35,323 bases of DNA from Micromonospora sp. CPCC 205371 (GCF_026130045.1 NZ_JAIBNX010000082.1:1-35323), one strand, 5' to 3'. Counted from the first letter of the stretch, positions 1-8,480 are shown. Notes: generated by a model from the letters alone, not told the origin. Translations and numbers: made by a program.

Positions 1-1382
1 GGCAGCCGCCGGCGCAGGTGGTCGGCCAGGCCGTCCACGGTGTCGTCGCGGGCGGTGACCACCCAGGCCGCGAGCTGCCGGGTGCCGCGGGGGTCGGTGA
101 CGACCCGGACCGCCGCCTCGGTCACCTCGGGATGCGCCGCGAGGGCCGCCTCCACCTCGGCCGGTTCTATCCGTACCCCGTTGAGCTTCACCTGGTCGTC
201 GGCCCGGCTTACGAACTCCAGCGCGCCCTCCGGGCGCGGGCGCACGAGGTCGCCGGTGCGGTACAGCCGCGCGCCGGGCGTTCCCTCGGCGTCTGGCAGG
301 AAGCGCTCGGCGGTCAGCGCGGCCTCGCCGTGGTAGCCGCGGGCGACGCCGACGCCGCCGAGGTGCAGTTCGCGCAGCGCCGGGTCGTCGCAGACGCCCG
401 GGTCGGGCGGGAGCAGCACGGCGCGGGCGCCGTCGATGGGGTGTCCGATCGGCACCGGGCCGGTCGCCTGCGCGGGATCGAACCACCCGGCCAGGGCGTC
501 GATGGAGCACTCGGTGGGCCCGTAGGTGTTCAGTATCCGGACGTCGAGCTGGCGGAGGACGCGCTGGCACAGCTCGGCGTGCAGCGGTTCGCCCGCGCAG
601 CAGATCAGCCGGAGGCTGCGGCAGGAGAGCAGGTCCGGCTCGTTCGCGAGCAGCCGCAGCATCGTGGGCACCACCTGCAGGACGGTGGCCCGCTGCTCGC
701 GGATCGACCGGATGAGCTCGGCGGCGTCCCGGCCGGCGTCGGGCCGGCCGTACGTCACGGCCCCGCCGCACAGCAGCGGCGCGAAGATCTCCCACCCGGC
801 CGCGTCGAAGACCAGCGGCGTCTTTTGCAGTACCCGGTCGGCGTGCGACAGGCCGAGCGCGTGTACTCCCCAGCGGACCCGGTTCGCGATGCCGGCTTGC
901 TCGACGACGACGCCCTTGGGGCGGCCCGTCGAGCCCGAGGTGAAGATCATGTACGCGGCGCGGTTCGGTGCGGCGGGCGGCAGCGAGCGGTCCGTGCCGG
1001 CCGGTCGGGCGACGTCCCACACGACGGCGTCGCCGAGCGGCTCGCGCGGCGCTCCGTCCGCGGTGGTGAGCACGATCCGCGCCTCGGCCAGGTCGAGGAC
1101 CTCGCGCAGGCGGACGGCGGGAGCCACCGGGTCGAGCGGCACGTAGCAGCCGCCGGCCAGCCAGGTGCCCAGCAGCGCGGCGACCAGGTCGGGACCGGGC
1201 GGGACGTGGATTCCCACCGTGGACTCCGCGCGGACCCCGTGTGCCGCGAGCGCGCCGGCGACGCGCCGCGCGGCCACCTCCAGCTCCCGGTACGTGACGA
1301 CCCGCGAGCCGGACCGGACGGCCGGCGCGTTCGGGTCGCGCAGCGCCCGCTCCAGAAAGAGTTCAGTAAGCAATGCGGGCAT
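1..1382 (-). CDS. NRPS adenylation protein (3' part outside window)
   Basis: The first 460 residues of an amino-acid adenylating protein are visible; the gene continues past the left edge. Core motifs appear in order: IFTSGSTGRPKG near residue 145 (A3), NTYGPTE (A5), YRTGDLV (A7) and DDQVKLNGVRIEP (A8). There is no condensation domain before it, because the protein starts directly with MPALLTELFLERAL. By hand alignment to PheA the pocket reads D-A-W-Q-C-A-T-I-D-K, which resembles Glu/Gln-type codes, but I hold this loosely. The ATG at 1382 lies inside the end of the MbtH gene (20-base overlap), so the two are probably translationally coupled. Whether carrier or condensation domains follow cannot be seen. 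Confidence 0.9.
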   Translation of the reverse strand, partial: MPALLTELFLERALRDPNAPAVRSGSRVVTYRELEVAARRVAGALAAHGVRAESTVGIHVPPGPDLVAALLGTWLAGGCYVPLDPVAPAVRLREVLDLAEARIVLTTADGAPREPLGDAVVWDVARPAGTDRSLPPAAPNRAAYMIFTSGSTGRPKGVVVEQAGIANRVRWGVHALGLSHADRVLQKTPLVFDAAGWEIFAPLLCGGAVTYGRPDAGRDAAELIRSIREQRATVLQVVPTMLRLLANEPDLLSCRSLRLICCAGEPLHAELCQRVLRQLDVRILNTYGPTECSIDALAGWFDPAQATGPVPIGHPIDGARAVLLPPDPGVCDDPALRELHLGGVGVARGYHGEAALTAERFLPDAEGTPGARLYRTGDLVRPRPEGALEFVSRADDQVKLNGVRIEPAEVEAALAAHPEVTEAAVRVVTDPRGTRQLAAWVVTARDDTVDGLADHLRRRL

Positions 1383-1590
1383 CGGTTGCCTCGGCTGCCT
1401 CGGCTGACTCGTCACCGTTCCGGACACTCAGCGGGCGCATGTCCGTCCACACCTCGGCGATGTGGCGCAGGCACTCCTCGCGGCCGCCGGTGAACCCGTA
1501 CGCGCGCCACCCGTCGGGCGGCTGCCGGTCCGCCTCCCAGATCGAGTACTGCTCCTCCAGGTTGACCACCACCTGGTACGTCCGGTTCAC
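1363..1590 (-). CDS. MbtH-like NRPS accessory protein
   Basis: A 75-residue protein with the MbtH family pattern: NLEEQYSIW near the N-terminus, P-x-GW, a central G-x-x-G, and VWTDMRPLS near the end. MbtH proteins bind adenylation domains and are often needed for their solubility and activity. It starts with GTG, overlaps the stop of the upstream adenylation gene by four bases (GTGA), and overlaps the next adenylation gene by 20 bases. It therefore lies between the two adenylation proteins it may serve. The C-terminal tail after WTDMRPLS is Glu/Ala-rich and probably disordered. Confidence 0.95.
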   Translation of the reverse strand: MNRTYQVVVNLEEQYSIWEADRQPPDGWRAYGFTGGREECLRHIAEVWTDMRPLSVRNGDESAEAAEATDARIAY

Positions 1591-3650
1591 AGCAGGCCCT
1601 CCAATGCGCGTCGGTCGACTTTTCCGTTGGCGGTCAGCGGGACGGCCTCGATGGCGACGATCTCCGCGGGGACCATGTGGGCGGGCAGGTCGGCGGCGAG
1701 GTCGGCGCGCAGGCCGGCGGCGTCCAGGGGTTGGCCCGAAGCGGTTACGACGAACGCGGCGAGCCGTTGCGCGGCCGGCGGCCCGTGCGCGATCACCACG
1801 GCCTCGTCGACGCCGGCGCGTCGCCGCAGGGCCTCGCGGACCTCACCGGGTTCGACCCGATACCCGCGGATCTTCACCTGGTGGTCGACCCGGCCGAGGA
1901 ACTCCAGGCAACCGGGCCACAGCCAGCGGGCGCGGTCGCCGGTGCGGTAGAGGCGCGCGCCGGGCGGCCCGTAGGGATCGGGCACGTACCGGTCCGCCGT
2001 GAGCGCGGGGTCGTCCAGGTACCCGCGGGAGACGCCCGCGCCACCCACGTGCACCTCGCCGGCTACGCCCACCGGCACCTGTTCGAGCCGGTCGTCCAGC
2101 ACGTGCATCGTGGTGTTCGGGATCGGCGCGCCGAGCGGGACCAGCCCCTCCGTGCCGGCGCCCGACACCCGCTGGCCCGAGTTGCCGACCGTGATCTCGG
2201 TCGGGCCGTACTCGGTCGCGACCGGCGTGCCGCCCGGCCCGGCGAGGTCGATCCAGCGCCGCGCCAGCTCGGTGGTGAAGGCGTCGCCGGCGGCGATGAC
2301 GAGCCCGGCGAGGTCGTGCGCCTGCTCGGGGTACAGGTCGAGGCTGAGCAGGTTGAGGTGCCCGGGGGTCATCTTGATGAAGCTGTAGGGCGCGCCGTCC
2401 GCCAGCAGGGCGCCGAGGTCCGCGAGGTCGAGCGGATCGGGCAGCAGGTCGACGCGCTGACCGACCAGCAACGGCGTGAACAGGCTCGGCACGCCCAGGT
2501 CGAAGCCGATCGAGGTGAAGAAAGGCGATCCGCCGCCGCCCCGCGCGGCGTACTCCTCGGCGGTCCACAGTAGATAGTTGAGTAGGCCGCTGTGCTCGAC
2601 CAGTACGCCCTTGGGATCGCCGGTGGAGCCGGACGTGTAGATGACGTAGGCCAGGCTGCCGGGCCCGGGGGCCGCGTTCACGGGTGTACGCGGCAGCACC
2701 GCGATCGCCTCCCGCCGCTCGTCCAGGAGCACGAACTCGCCGGCGTCGAGGGGCTCCAGCACGGCCCGGAGTCCGGCGACGGTCACCACCAGCGCGCAGC
2801 CGGCCCTGGACGCCATCCGCCGCAGCCGCGGGGTAGGCAGATCCGGGTCGAGCGGCACGTAGGCGGCGCCCGCCTTCCAGATGCCCAACAGGGCCGGCAG
2901 CAGGTCGGCCGTGCGCCGCAGGCACACGCCGACGCGCGCCTCCGTCCGGACGCCCAGACCCGCGAGGTGGTGGGCGATCTGGTTCGACCGCTCGTCGAGC
3001 TCCCGATAGGTCAGGCGGGCGCCGGACACCGTGACCGCCGGCGCGTCCGGCGTCCTGGCGGCCTGTGCCGCGATGAGGTCCACGGCGGTGGCGGCCGGCC
3101 GGTGGTGCAGCGGGCCGGCGCTCCAACTCTCCAGGGCCTTGCGCTCCTCGTCCGGCAGGCGAGCCGCGGCGGCGTCGCCGTCGGGGCCGTCCGCCATCGC
3201 CGCCAGCACCCGCCGGTACATCGACCCGAGACGCGCCAGCTCTTCGCCGCCGGCGGCATCCGGCACCGGGTACAGCGTCAGCGTGCCGTCGGCGGCCGCG
3301 ATCCGCGTCCCGCGGAACTTCCCGGCGGCGTCGGGTGCGGGCTCCCGCGCGGCGTCGCGTACGGCGGCGATCAGGTCCCGCCAGGTGCTCACGGCCGACA
3401 CGTCACAGTGGAGCGTGTGCGCCCGCTCGCCGTGTCCGGGCCAGCGAACGTCGGTCCTGACCGCGTGCTCCTCGGTGAGCATGCTCACCACCTTGACGTG
3501 CGCGGCGGTCAGCACGGCGTGCGGCGTCGCGCCGGTGGCCACGGCGAGCCGGTCGAGCGCCTCGGTCAGGTCGCCGTACTCGACCAGGCACCGCGGCCCG
3601 GCCGGCGTGTCGCCGACCGTCTCGAAGCGCCACGCCGCAGGCCCGCTCAT
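1587..3650 (-). CDS. Free-standing NRPS adenylation protein, Asn-like pocket, remnant condensation N-terminus
   Basis: A 687-residue protein. Residues 1 to about 170 resemble the C-terminal half of a condensation domain but lack HHxxxDG, so they cannot catalyse condensation. Residues from about 175 form a complete adenylation domain: LTYRELDERSNQIAHHL, YTSGSTGDPKG, EYGPTE, YRTGDRARW, and NGKVDRRALEGLL at the very end. The protein stops at A10, with no carrier domain, so the amino acid must be loaded onto a carrier in trans. By hand alignment to PheA the pocket reads D-L-P-K-I-A-E-V-G-K, close to the known Asn code D-L-T-K-L-G-E-V-G-K. The ATG at 3650 overlaps the thioesterase stop (ATGA). A nearby AsnO/VioC-like hydroxylase fits Asn as substrate. 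Confidence 0.9.
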   Translation of the reverse strand: MSGPAAWRFETVGDTPAGPRCLVEYGDLTEALDRLAVATGATPHAVLTAAHVKVVSMLTEEHAVRTDVRWPGHGERAHTLHCDVSAVSTWRDLIAAVRDAAREPAPDAAGKFRGTRIAAADGTLTLYPVPDAAGGEELARLGSMYRRVLAAMADGPDGDAAAARLPDEERKALESWSAGPLHHRPAATAVDLIAAQAARTPDAPAVTVSGARLTYRELDERSNQIAHHLAGLGVRTEARVGVCLRRTADLLPALLGIWKAGAAYVPLDPDLPTPRLRRMASRAGCALVVTVAGLRAVLEPLDAGEFVLLDERREAIAVLPRTPVNAAPGPGSLAYVIYTSGSTGDPKGVLVEHSGLLNYLLWTAEEYAARGGGGSPFFTSIGFDLGVPSLFTPLLVGQRVDLLPDPLDLADLGALLADGAPYSFIKMTPGHLNLLSLDLYPEQAHDLAGLVIAAGDAFTTELARRWIDLAGPGGTPVATEYGPTEITVGNSGQRVSGAGTEGLVPLGAPIPNTTMHVLDDRLEQVPVGVAGEVHVGGAGVSRGYLDDPALTADRYVPDPYGPPGARLYRTGDRARWLWPGCLEFLGRVDHQVKIRGYRVEPGEVREALRRRAGVDEAVVIAHGPPAAQRLAAFVVTASGQPLDAAGLRADLAADLPAHMVPAEIVAIEAVPLTANGKVDRRALEGLL

Positions 3651-4417
3651 CGCGCCGCCTGCCGGTCCAGCAGGGCCCGGGCCACGTCCGCCATCCGGGG
3701 GCCCGCCTCCCGCACCAGGTAGTGGCCGGCGTCCAGCAGGTGCAGGGAGAACTCGCCGGTCGTCTCCTCGGACCACGCGGCCATCGCCGCGCGGCTCGTG
3801 AACCGGTCGTGGCGGCCGGCGATGACGGTAATCGGCGCGTCCAGGGGCGGGCCCGCCGAGTAGCTCAGCCGCTCGACCGCCCGGTAGTCGGCCCGCAGGA
3901 TCTGTTCGAAGATGGCCATGAGGCCGGCGTCGTCCAGCACCTCCGCCGCCATGCCGCCGTACCCGACGACCCGGCCGAGCAGCTCGTCGCGCGGCAGCAG
4001 GTGCAGGGGGGCGTCGATGCGGCGGTGCCGCGGCGCCTCGGTCGACGACAGCACCACCATCGCCGGCTGCGGGCCGCCGGCGGCGTGGCGGCGCCGGGCG
4101 TACTCGTAGGCCAGCACGCTGCCCGAGCAGTGTCCTACGAGGACGAACGGCAGGTCGCACAGCGGCGCCAGCACCGGCTCCAGGTGCGCGAACAGCTCGG
4201 CCGGATCGTCCAGGAGCGGCTCGTGGAGCCGGTTCTCCCGGCCGGGCAACCGGATCGCGCAGAGCTCGACGCCCGCGGGCAGCGCGTCCAGCCAGGAGTG
4301 GAACGCGGCACCGCCACCGCCGACGTGCGGGAAGCAGATCAACCGCAGCCGCGGGTCACCGGCGGTGCGCGACCGTGCCATCCACCGGCCGGAGAGCGGG
4401 GCGTTCAGTGTCGTCAT
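3647..4417 (-). CDS. Type II (editing) thioesterase, alpha/beta hydrolase
   Basis: About 256 residues. It starts with the RLICFPHVGGGGAAFHSW signature of NRPS/PKS external thioesterases. The nucleophile motif is GHCSGS (usual form GHSMGA), the acid lies in AGRHDRF, and the histidine in LDAGHYLV. Such enzymes release wrongly loaded or stalled acyl groups from carrier proteins. It is first in the leftward NRPS operon, and its stop overlaps the start of the adenylation gene. The ATG at 4417 gives MTTLNAPLSGRW; a second ATG at 4381 (MARSRTAG) is possible. Longer upstream readings run into the divergent promoter and are not credible. Confidence 0.92.
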   Translation of the reverse strand: MTTLNAPLSGRWMARSRTAGDPRLRLICFPHVGGGGAAFHSWLDALPAGVELCAIRLPGRENRLHEPLLDDPAELFAHLEPVLAPLCDLPFVLVGHCSGSVLAYEYARRRHAAGGPQPAMVVLSSTEAPRHRRIDAPLHLLPRDELLGRVVGYGGMAAEVLDDAGLMAIFEQILRADYRAVERLSYSAGPPLDAPITVIAGRHDRFTSRAAMAAWSEETTGEFSLHLLDAGHYLVREAGPRMADVARALLDRQAAR

Positions 4418-4547
4418 TGGACTCCAGCGTGGGCGCCGGTCCGGTGTCGAGCCAGGCAACGGCGAGGCAACGGCCCGGCAGCTTGCCGCCGCCCAGTTGC
4501 CCGGCCGATGCCTGGAGTTCGCGCGGGGCGGCTGCGAGAGTCGTGCG
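4418..4547. promoter_or_regulatory. Divergent promoter region with GGCAAC/GTTGCC repeats
   Basis: This 130-base gap separates the leftward thioesterase and the rightward hydroxylase. It holds AGGCAAC at 4454-4460 and again at 4465-4471 (11-base spacing), then inverted partial copies at 4482-4487 (CTTGCC) and 4496-4503 (GTTGCCCG). The same AGGCAAC/GTTGCC words form an inverted repeat in the other divergent promoter of the cluster (10444-10486). They may be sites for a cluster regulator. No clear -35/-10 pair was assigned. Confidence 0.5.
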
Positions 4548-5519
4548 GTGATTAGTGACCTCGTGGACCTGCGGGACGTGGCACTCACCGGCGCCGAGCG
4601 GTCCGTGACCAGCGCGGTGGTGGAGCGCCTCGTACGCACGGCGCCGGACTGGGTGGACGACGCGACCTGGCAGGCGCGCGCCCGGTCGCAGAGCTGCCAC
4701 CTGCCGGTCCGCCTGCTGGAGGCGATCAGGAGCTTCCGCCACGACGGGGGCCTGTCCGGGAGGCTGGCCGTCACCAACCTTCCCATCGACGTGGAGTCCC
4801 TGCCCGGCACGCCGAACGAGGCGGACTCGGTCGAGCGGTCCGTCACGGCTCCCGCGGCCATCGCCATGCTCCTCGGCCTGCAGCTCGGTGAGGTCATCGC
4901 GTACCGCGACGAGAAGCAGGGCGCGATGGTGCAGAACGTCGTGCCCGTGCGGTCGCTGGCGCGGTCGCAGAGCAACGGCGGCTCGGTGCCCCTGGAGTTC
5001 CACACCGAGAACGCCTTCCACCCGGACCGCCCGCACTATGTCGGCCTGCTGTGCCTGCGGCCCGCCCACGAAGGGCAGGTCGGCACGCAGGTGGCGTCGA
5101 TCCGTCGCGCCCTGCCCCTGATCGACGACGCGAGCCGGGCCATCCTGCACGAGGACCGGTTCGTCACCGCCGCCCCGCCGTCCTTCCGGCTGGCGTCGCG
5201 GTCCGCGCCACGCCCGGTGCTGGAGGGCAGTGCGGACGACCCGGACCTCTGCGTAGACTTCCACGCCACCACCGCCCTGGACGAGCAGGCCGTCCGGGCC
5301 CTCGCGCGGCTGCGCGAGGCGCTGACGGAGGTCCGTGCCGACCTCGTCCTGCGCCCGGGCGACATGGTCTTCCTCGACAACCGGCTGGTCGTGCATGGAC
5401 GCGTCGGGTTCCAGCCGCGCTACGACGGCAGCGATCGCTGGCTGCACCGCGTCTTCGTGCACCTGGACAGCCGCCGCACCAGGCCGCGCCGGATCGACAA
5501 CGGTTCGGTGCTGGTCTGA
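4548..5519 (+). CDS. Fe(II)/2-oxoglutarate-dependent amino-acid hydroxylase (AsnO/VioC/clavaminate synthase-like)
   Basis: About 323 residues, the normal size for AsnO and VioC. The iron site reads as FHTENAF (His-x-Glu) and a distal His in NRLVVHGRVGF, followed by Arg in SDRWLHRVFV that would bind 2-oxoglutarate. The pattern HTENAFHPxxP is typical of enzymes hydroxylating the beta-carbon of free L-Asn or L-Arg. Next to an adenylation protein with an Asn-like pocket, L-Asn to 3-hydroxy-Asn is the best guess; Arg or a related amino acid is possible. The start is the GTG at 4548, with GAGAG about nine bases upstream. A longer reading from 4365 would cross the divergent promoter. It converges on the AcpS gene 24 bases downstream. 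Confidence 0.88.
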   Translation: MISDLVDLRDVALTGAERSVTSAVVERLVRTAPDWVDDATWQARARSQSCHLPVRLLEAIRSFRHDGGLSGRLAVTNLPIDVESLPGTPNEADSVERSVTAPAAIAMLLGLQLGEVIAYRDEKQGAMVQNVVPVRSLARSQSNGGSVPLEFHTENAFHPDRPHYVGLLCLRPAHEGQVGTQVASIRRALPLIDDASRAILHEDRFVTAAPPSFRLASRSAPRPVLEGSADDPDLCVDFHATTALDEQAVRALARLREALTEVRADLVLRPGDMVFLDNRLVVHGRVGFQPRYDGSDRWLHRVFVHLDSRRTRPRRIDNGSVLV

Positions 5520-5543
5520 CCCTCGGGCCGCCACCCGGGATCG

Positions 5544-5918
5544 CTAGCCGAGGACCGCGACCGCCACGCCGAACACGAGCCCGCTCTGGTGGCTCAGCGA
5601 CAGCTCGATACGCTCGACCCGTTGACGGGTGGCGATCGCCAGCGCGCCGCCGCGCATGGTGACGACGGGCGCGCCATGTGCGTCGCCGAGCACCTCGATG
5701 TCCCGCCACGCCAGCCCCTGGCCGAGCCCTCGGCCCAACGCCTTCGCGACCGCCTCCTTCGCGCAGAACCGGCCGGCCAGGTACTCGCCGCGCCGCCGCT
5801 CGCCGAGCGTGTCGGCGACCGCCAGCTCCGCGTCGGTGAAAATCAGCCGCCGCCCGCGCGGGTGGGCGGCGATCGGGGCGAAGCGCGCCACGTCGACGAG
5901 GTCGGCACCGATCCTCAT
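5544..5918 (-). CDS. acpS: Holo-[acyl-carrier-protein] synthase (AcpS type)
   Basis: A 124-residue AcpS-type phosphopantetheinyl transferase. Key motifs are IGADLVDVARF at the N-terminus, FCAKEAVAKALG in the middle (metal and CoA binding), and LSLSHQSGLVFGVAVAV at the end. It transfers 4'-phosphopantetheine from CoA to the Ser of carrier proteins; the two ACPs at 11918 and 21412 are likely targets. It is the last gene of the leftward operon, and its ATG at 5918 overlaps the ACAD stop (ATGA). A cluster copy beside acyl-ACP genes suggests a dedicated role, though it could also be the chromosomal acpS. Confidence 0.93.
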   Translation of the reverse strand: MRIGADLVDVARFAPIAAHPRGRRLIFTDAELAVADTLGERRRGEYLAGRFCAKEAVAKALGRGLGQGLAWRDIEVLGDAHGAPVVTMRGGALAIATRQRVERIELSLSHQSGLVFGVAVAVLG

Positions 5919-7060
5919 CGCGCGGACCGTCCTTTGAGGTAGGACCGGGTGATGTGCTGGCGCTGGATGTCGCTCGTGCCCTCCATGAACTCGAAGGCGC
6001 AGACATCGCGGGTCCACTTCTCCAGCAGCGGGATGGAAAGGACCGCGGCGGGGTCGAGCGATCGCACCGCCCACCGGCTGGCGGCGCGGGCGAGCGCGTT
6101 CGCGGCGTTCTTCGCGACGCCCGGCGGGCCGCTGGCGTTCCGGTCCCGGTCCACCGCGGCGCCGGCGGCGTACACGAGCCGCCGGCAGGCCCGCAGTCGC
6201 GCGCTCAGTTGCTCGACTCCCGGCGCGCCCGGCCGTTCGGCGCGTACCAGGTCCACCAGCGCCAGGCCGGTGCCGACGGCGAGCGCGGCCACGTGCGCGC
6301 GCATGGTGTTGAAGACGCGCATGGCCCCCCACAGTCCCCTCCGGAGAGCGGGCAGGTGGTTGCCGAGGAGCATGCCGGCCGGGATCGGCACGCCGTCCAG
6401 CCGGATCTCGCCGAGGCACGCGCCGCGCAGCCCGATCATGTCCAGCCCGGTCGCCTGGAATCCCGGCGTGTCCGCCTCGACCAGCGCGGCACGGATGGAC
6501 AGCGGCGCGCTGCCGGTGCGGGCGAAGACGACGCCGATGCCGCCGCGCGAGCCGTTGCCGATGTAGCGCTTGGTCCCGCGCAGCCGGTAGCAGTCGGGGG
6601 TCTCGCGCTTCAGCTCGGTCGTCAGCGCGGTGGCGTCGCTGCCCCGCTCAGGCTCGGTCACGGCGAAGAACGACCAGGCGGCGTCCGATGCCAGGGCGCC
6701 GTAGAAGTGGTCCCGCTGGGCGTCGTCGGCGAGCTGGTCGACCAGGATTCCGGCGAGGCCGGGGCCTGGGCAGGCGAGCAGCACGCCGGCGTCGCCGTAG
6801 GCCAGTTCCACGTCCCGCACGACGCCGTCGAGGCACGATCCGGGCGCGTACTCGAAGCGCCCCACTCGCAGCGGGCCGTCGGTGTACCGCTGGGGAGTCA
6901 TGGTCTGGCGGAGCGCGCGGTACGCCACGAGCGCCAGGTGCGGCTCCATCCGGTACGGGTCGGCGTCGATCGCCAGCGCGTGCCCGCGCATCTCCCGGGC
7001 CAGTTCGGCGCTCACGCCGCGCAGCGCGCGCAGGCGGTCGTCGAGGTCCACCATGGTCAC
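5915..7060 (-). CDS. Acyl-CoA dehydrogenase-type flavoenzyme (cassette A)
   Basis: About 381 residues, full ACAD length. It has the TEPERGSDA flavin/substrate motif near the middle and MEGTSDIQRQHI at the C-terminus, where the Glu is the catalytic base position of the family. It should form an alpha,beta double bond in an acyl thioester, here probably ACP-bound. The gene overlaps the preceding truncated ACAD-like gene (GTG at 7060; ATG at 7054 is an alternative) and the following acpS. A paralogue sits at 23196 in an equivalent position. Confidence 0.9.
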   Translation of the reverse strand: MTMVDLDDRLRALRGVSAELAREMRGHALAIDADPYRMEPHLALVAYRALRQTMTPQRYTDGPLRVGRFEYAPGSCLDGVVRDVELAYGDAGVLLACPGPGLAGILVDQLADDAQRDHFYGALASDAAWSFFAVTEPERGSDATALTTELKRETPDCYRLRGTKRYIGNGSRGGIGVVFARTGSAPLSIRAALVEADTPGFQATGLDMIGLRGACLGEIRLDGVPIPAGMLLGNHLPALRRGLWGAMRVFNTMRAHVAALAVGTGLALVDLVRAERPGAPGVEQLSARLRACRRLVYAAGAAVDRDRNASGPPGVAKNAANALARAASRWAVRSLDPAAVLSIPLLEKWTRDVCAFEFMEGTSDIQRQHITRSYLKGRSAR

Positions 7061-7674
7061 TCCCCGGGATACGTGTCCATCGGCCGGGCCACCCAGACGT
7101 CGGCGACCAGCGCGGACAGGTAGAGGCTCCGCACCGGATGGTCGGCGAGGTAGCCTTCGGCGCCGAAGAAGCGGGTCACGGTCCAGCCCGCCTCGGTCAA
7201 CCGTTCGTGCTGGGCGGCGGCGGTCTCGGCCGGCGCGTTGTCGGCGCACAGCGCCGCCGGCAGCCCCAGCTCGGGCCGCACGTCCGCCACCGCGCCGACG
7301 ACGAGCTGCTTCTCGATCAGGGGGACGCCGCCGAAGGTCCGGCCCGCCAGCCGCGTGATCGCCGTGTCCAGCAGCCCTTCGAGGACGCCGAGGCGCACCG
7401 CCGCGAGCGCGACCGCGCGGGCCTTCGTCAGTCCCCACCCGAGCCTGCCGTTGGGGGACTGCGGCGGGAACCGAACGACGGCCAGCCCTTCGCGAGCGGC
7501 GAGCGGGTGGGGCACCACGCAGGCGCCGTGTGGCAGCCCGGCGGCCGGCAGCACCGCCACGCCCTGCGGCGCGGCGACCGCCGTGTCGAAGCCGTCGAGC
7601 ACCGCGGCGAGGCCGGCGGCGAGACCGCACGCGCGGCCGAGCGCCCGGAACCCGTCCGGACCGTCGCGCGTCAC
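7057..7674 (-). CDS. Truncated ACAD-like protein, probable non-catalytic partner (cassette A)
   Basis: A 205-residue protein resembling only the C-terminal helical half of acyl-CoA dehydrogenases: LTKARAVALAAVRLGVLEGLLDTAI, then FGGVPLIEKQLV, and near the end FGAEGYLADHPVRSLYL. Where true ACADs continue with the YEGTS motif containing the catalytic Glu, this protein has VWVARPMDTYP. It therefore appears inactive alone. The full ACAD follows directly with overlapping start and stop, suggesting a heteromeric enzyme as in some mycobacterial FadE pairs. A similar truncated gene occupies the same place at 22537. It starts with GTG, overlapping the previous stop. Confidence 0.7.
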   Translation of the reverse strand: MTRDGPDGFRALGRACGLAAGLAAVLDGFDTAVAAPQGVAVLPAAGLPHGACVVPHPLAAREGLAVVRFPPQSPNGRLGWGLTKARAVALAAVRLGVLEGLLDTAITRLAGRTFGGVPLIEKQLVVGAVADVRPELGLPAALCADNAPAETAAAQHERLTEAGWTVTRFFGAEGYLADHPVRSLYLSALVADVWVARPMDTYPGE

Positions 7675-8480
7675 ACCGGCCGCCCGGGTCGGAGGCCGGC
7701 CTGGAACAGCCGTCCGGCGTGCGGGTCGTAGTCGGCGACGACCGTGTACCCGTCGCGCGGCCAGTGCTCGGTGAGCGCCGCCCACGCGCTCGTGCACAGG
7801 TGGCGGGCGGGACCGTCCACGATGCCGAGACGGGCGCGGAAGTCCTTGTCGAGCCGGTCGGTGAGGGTCCGGCCGGCGAGGATACGCGGGCGCGGGAGCC
7901 GCCGGGCGAGCGCGTCCAGGGCCTCCGCCGGATCGGCGACCTGCCGCTCGTCGAGGAAGTCGAGGGTGACCCCCGCGTCCCCGCCTTCGGGCGCGGTGCA
8001 CAGCAGCAGCGCGCAGTCGCGCACGGCCCCGTCGTGCGTACTGGAGTCCGGGTAGGGCGCCGTCGTCTGGTCGAGCACGAACACGGCGCCGTCGGCCAGC
8101 GTGCCCGACCGGCGCAGGCAGTCCAGCACCCGCAGCGCCGTGAACGGGGCGCCGACGCCTTGTCCGGACACCGAGAAGACGGGCGGGCTCCCGGGCAGCC
8201 GGCCGGAGAGGTAGCACCCGGCGACCTCGATCACCTGCAGGTCGGGAAGGTGGTAGGCGAGTACCGCGGCGTCCAGCGTCGGCAGCTCCGCCACCAGGCC
8301 GTCCAGCAGCGCCCCGCACATGCTGGTGAAGGTGTGCCCGCCGCCGCGGGCGTACAGGTCCAGGTCGGGCGCCATGCCGAACTCGGCGAGGTAGTCGGTC
8401 ATGTACCGCAGCTCGGTCGCGGTCGGCGCGGGTCGCCCGTTGGGGGCGAAGACCCGCATGGACGGCCGCCGCAGCCTCAC
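7671..8480 (-). CDS. Half-size thiolase-fold protein lacking active-site Cys (cassette A)
   Basis: About 269 residues with weak but recognisable thiolase/ketosynthase-fold features, such as VSGQGVGAPFTALRVLDCL followed by AVFVLDQTTAPY. In ketosynthases this position carries the nucleophilic Cys; here it is Gly-Val-Gly, and no PHQAN-like histidine motif is visible. It is homologous to the protein at 21689 (shared VLDQ-T-x-PY and V-x-DYD patterns). Immediately after a KASIII gene (GTGA overlap), it may be a non-catalytic KASIII partner, comparable in idea to chain-length factors. I know no characterised family for it. A later ATG at 8459 (MRVFAPNG) is possible. Confidence 0.65.
   Translation of the reverse strand: MRLRRPSMRVFAPNGRPAPTATELRYMTDYLAEFGMAPDLDLYARGGGHTFTSMCGALLDGLVAELPTLDAAVLAYHLPDLQVIEVAGCYLSGRLPGSPPVFSVSGQGVGAPFTALRVLDCLRRSGTLADGAVFVLDQTTAPYPDSSTHDGAVRDCALLLCTAPEGGDAGVTLDFLDERQVADPAEALDALARRLPRPRILAGRTLTDRLDKDFRARLGIVDGPARHLCTSAWAALTEHWPRDGYTVVADYDPHAGRLFQAGLRPGRPV

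Noticed and set aside
18-1493. Long plus-strand reading frame of 491 residues at the left edge, and similar long frames opposite other genes
   Set aside because: They are antisense shadows of high-GC genes; the opposite strand encodes clear adenylation motifs, and the shadow products are Arg/Gly/His-rich without domains.
4365-4547. N-terminal extension of the hydroxylase
   Set aside because: It would cover the divergent promoter and the thioesterase start; the family length fits the GTG at 4548.
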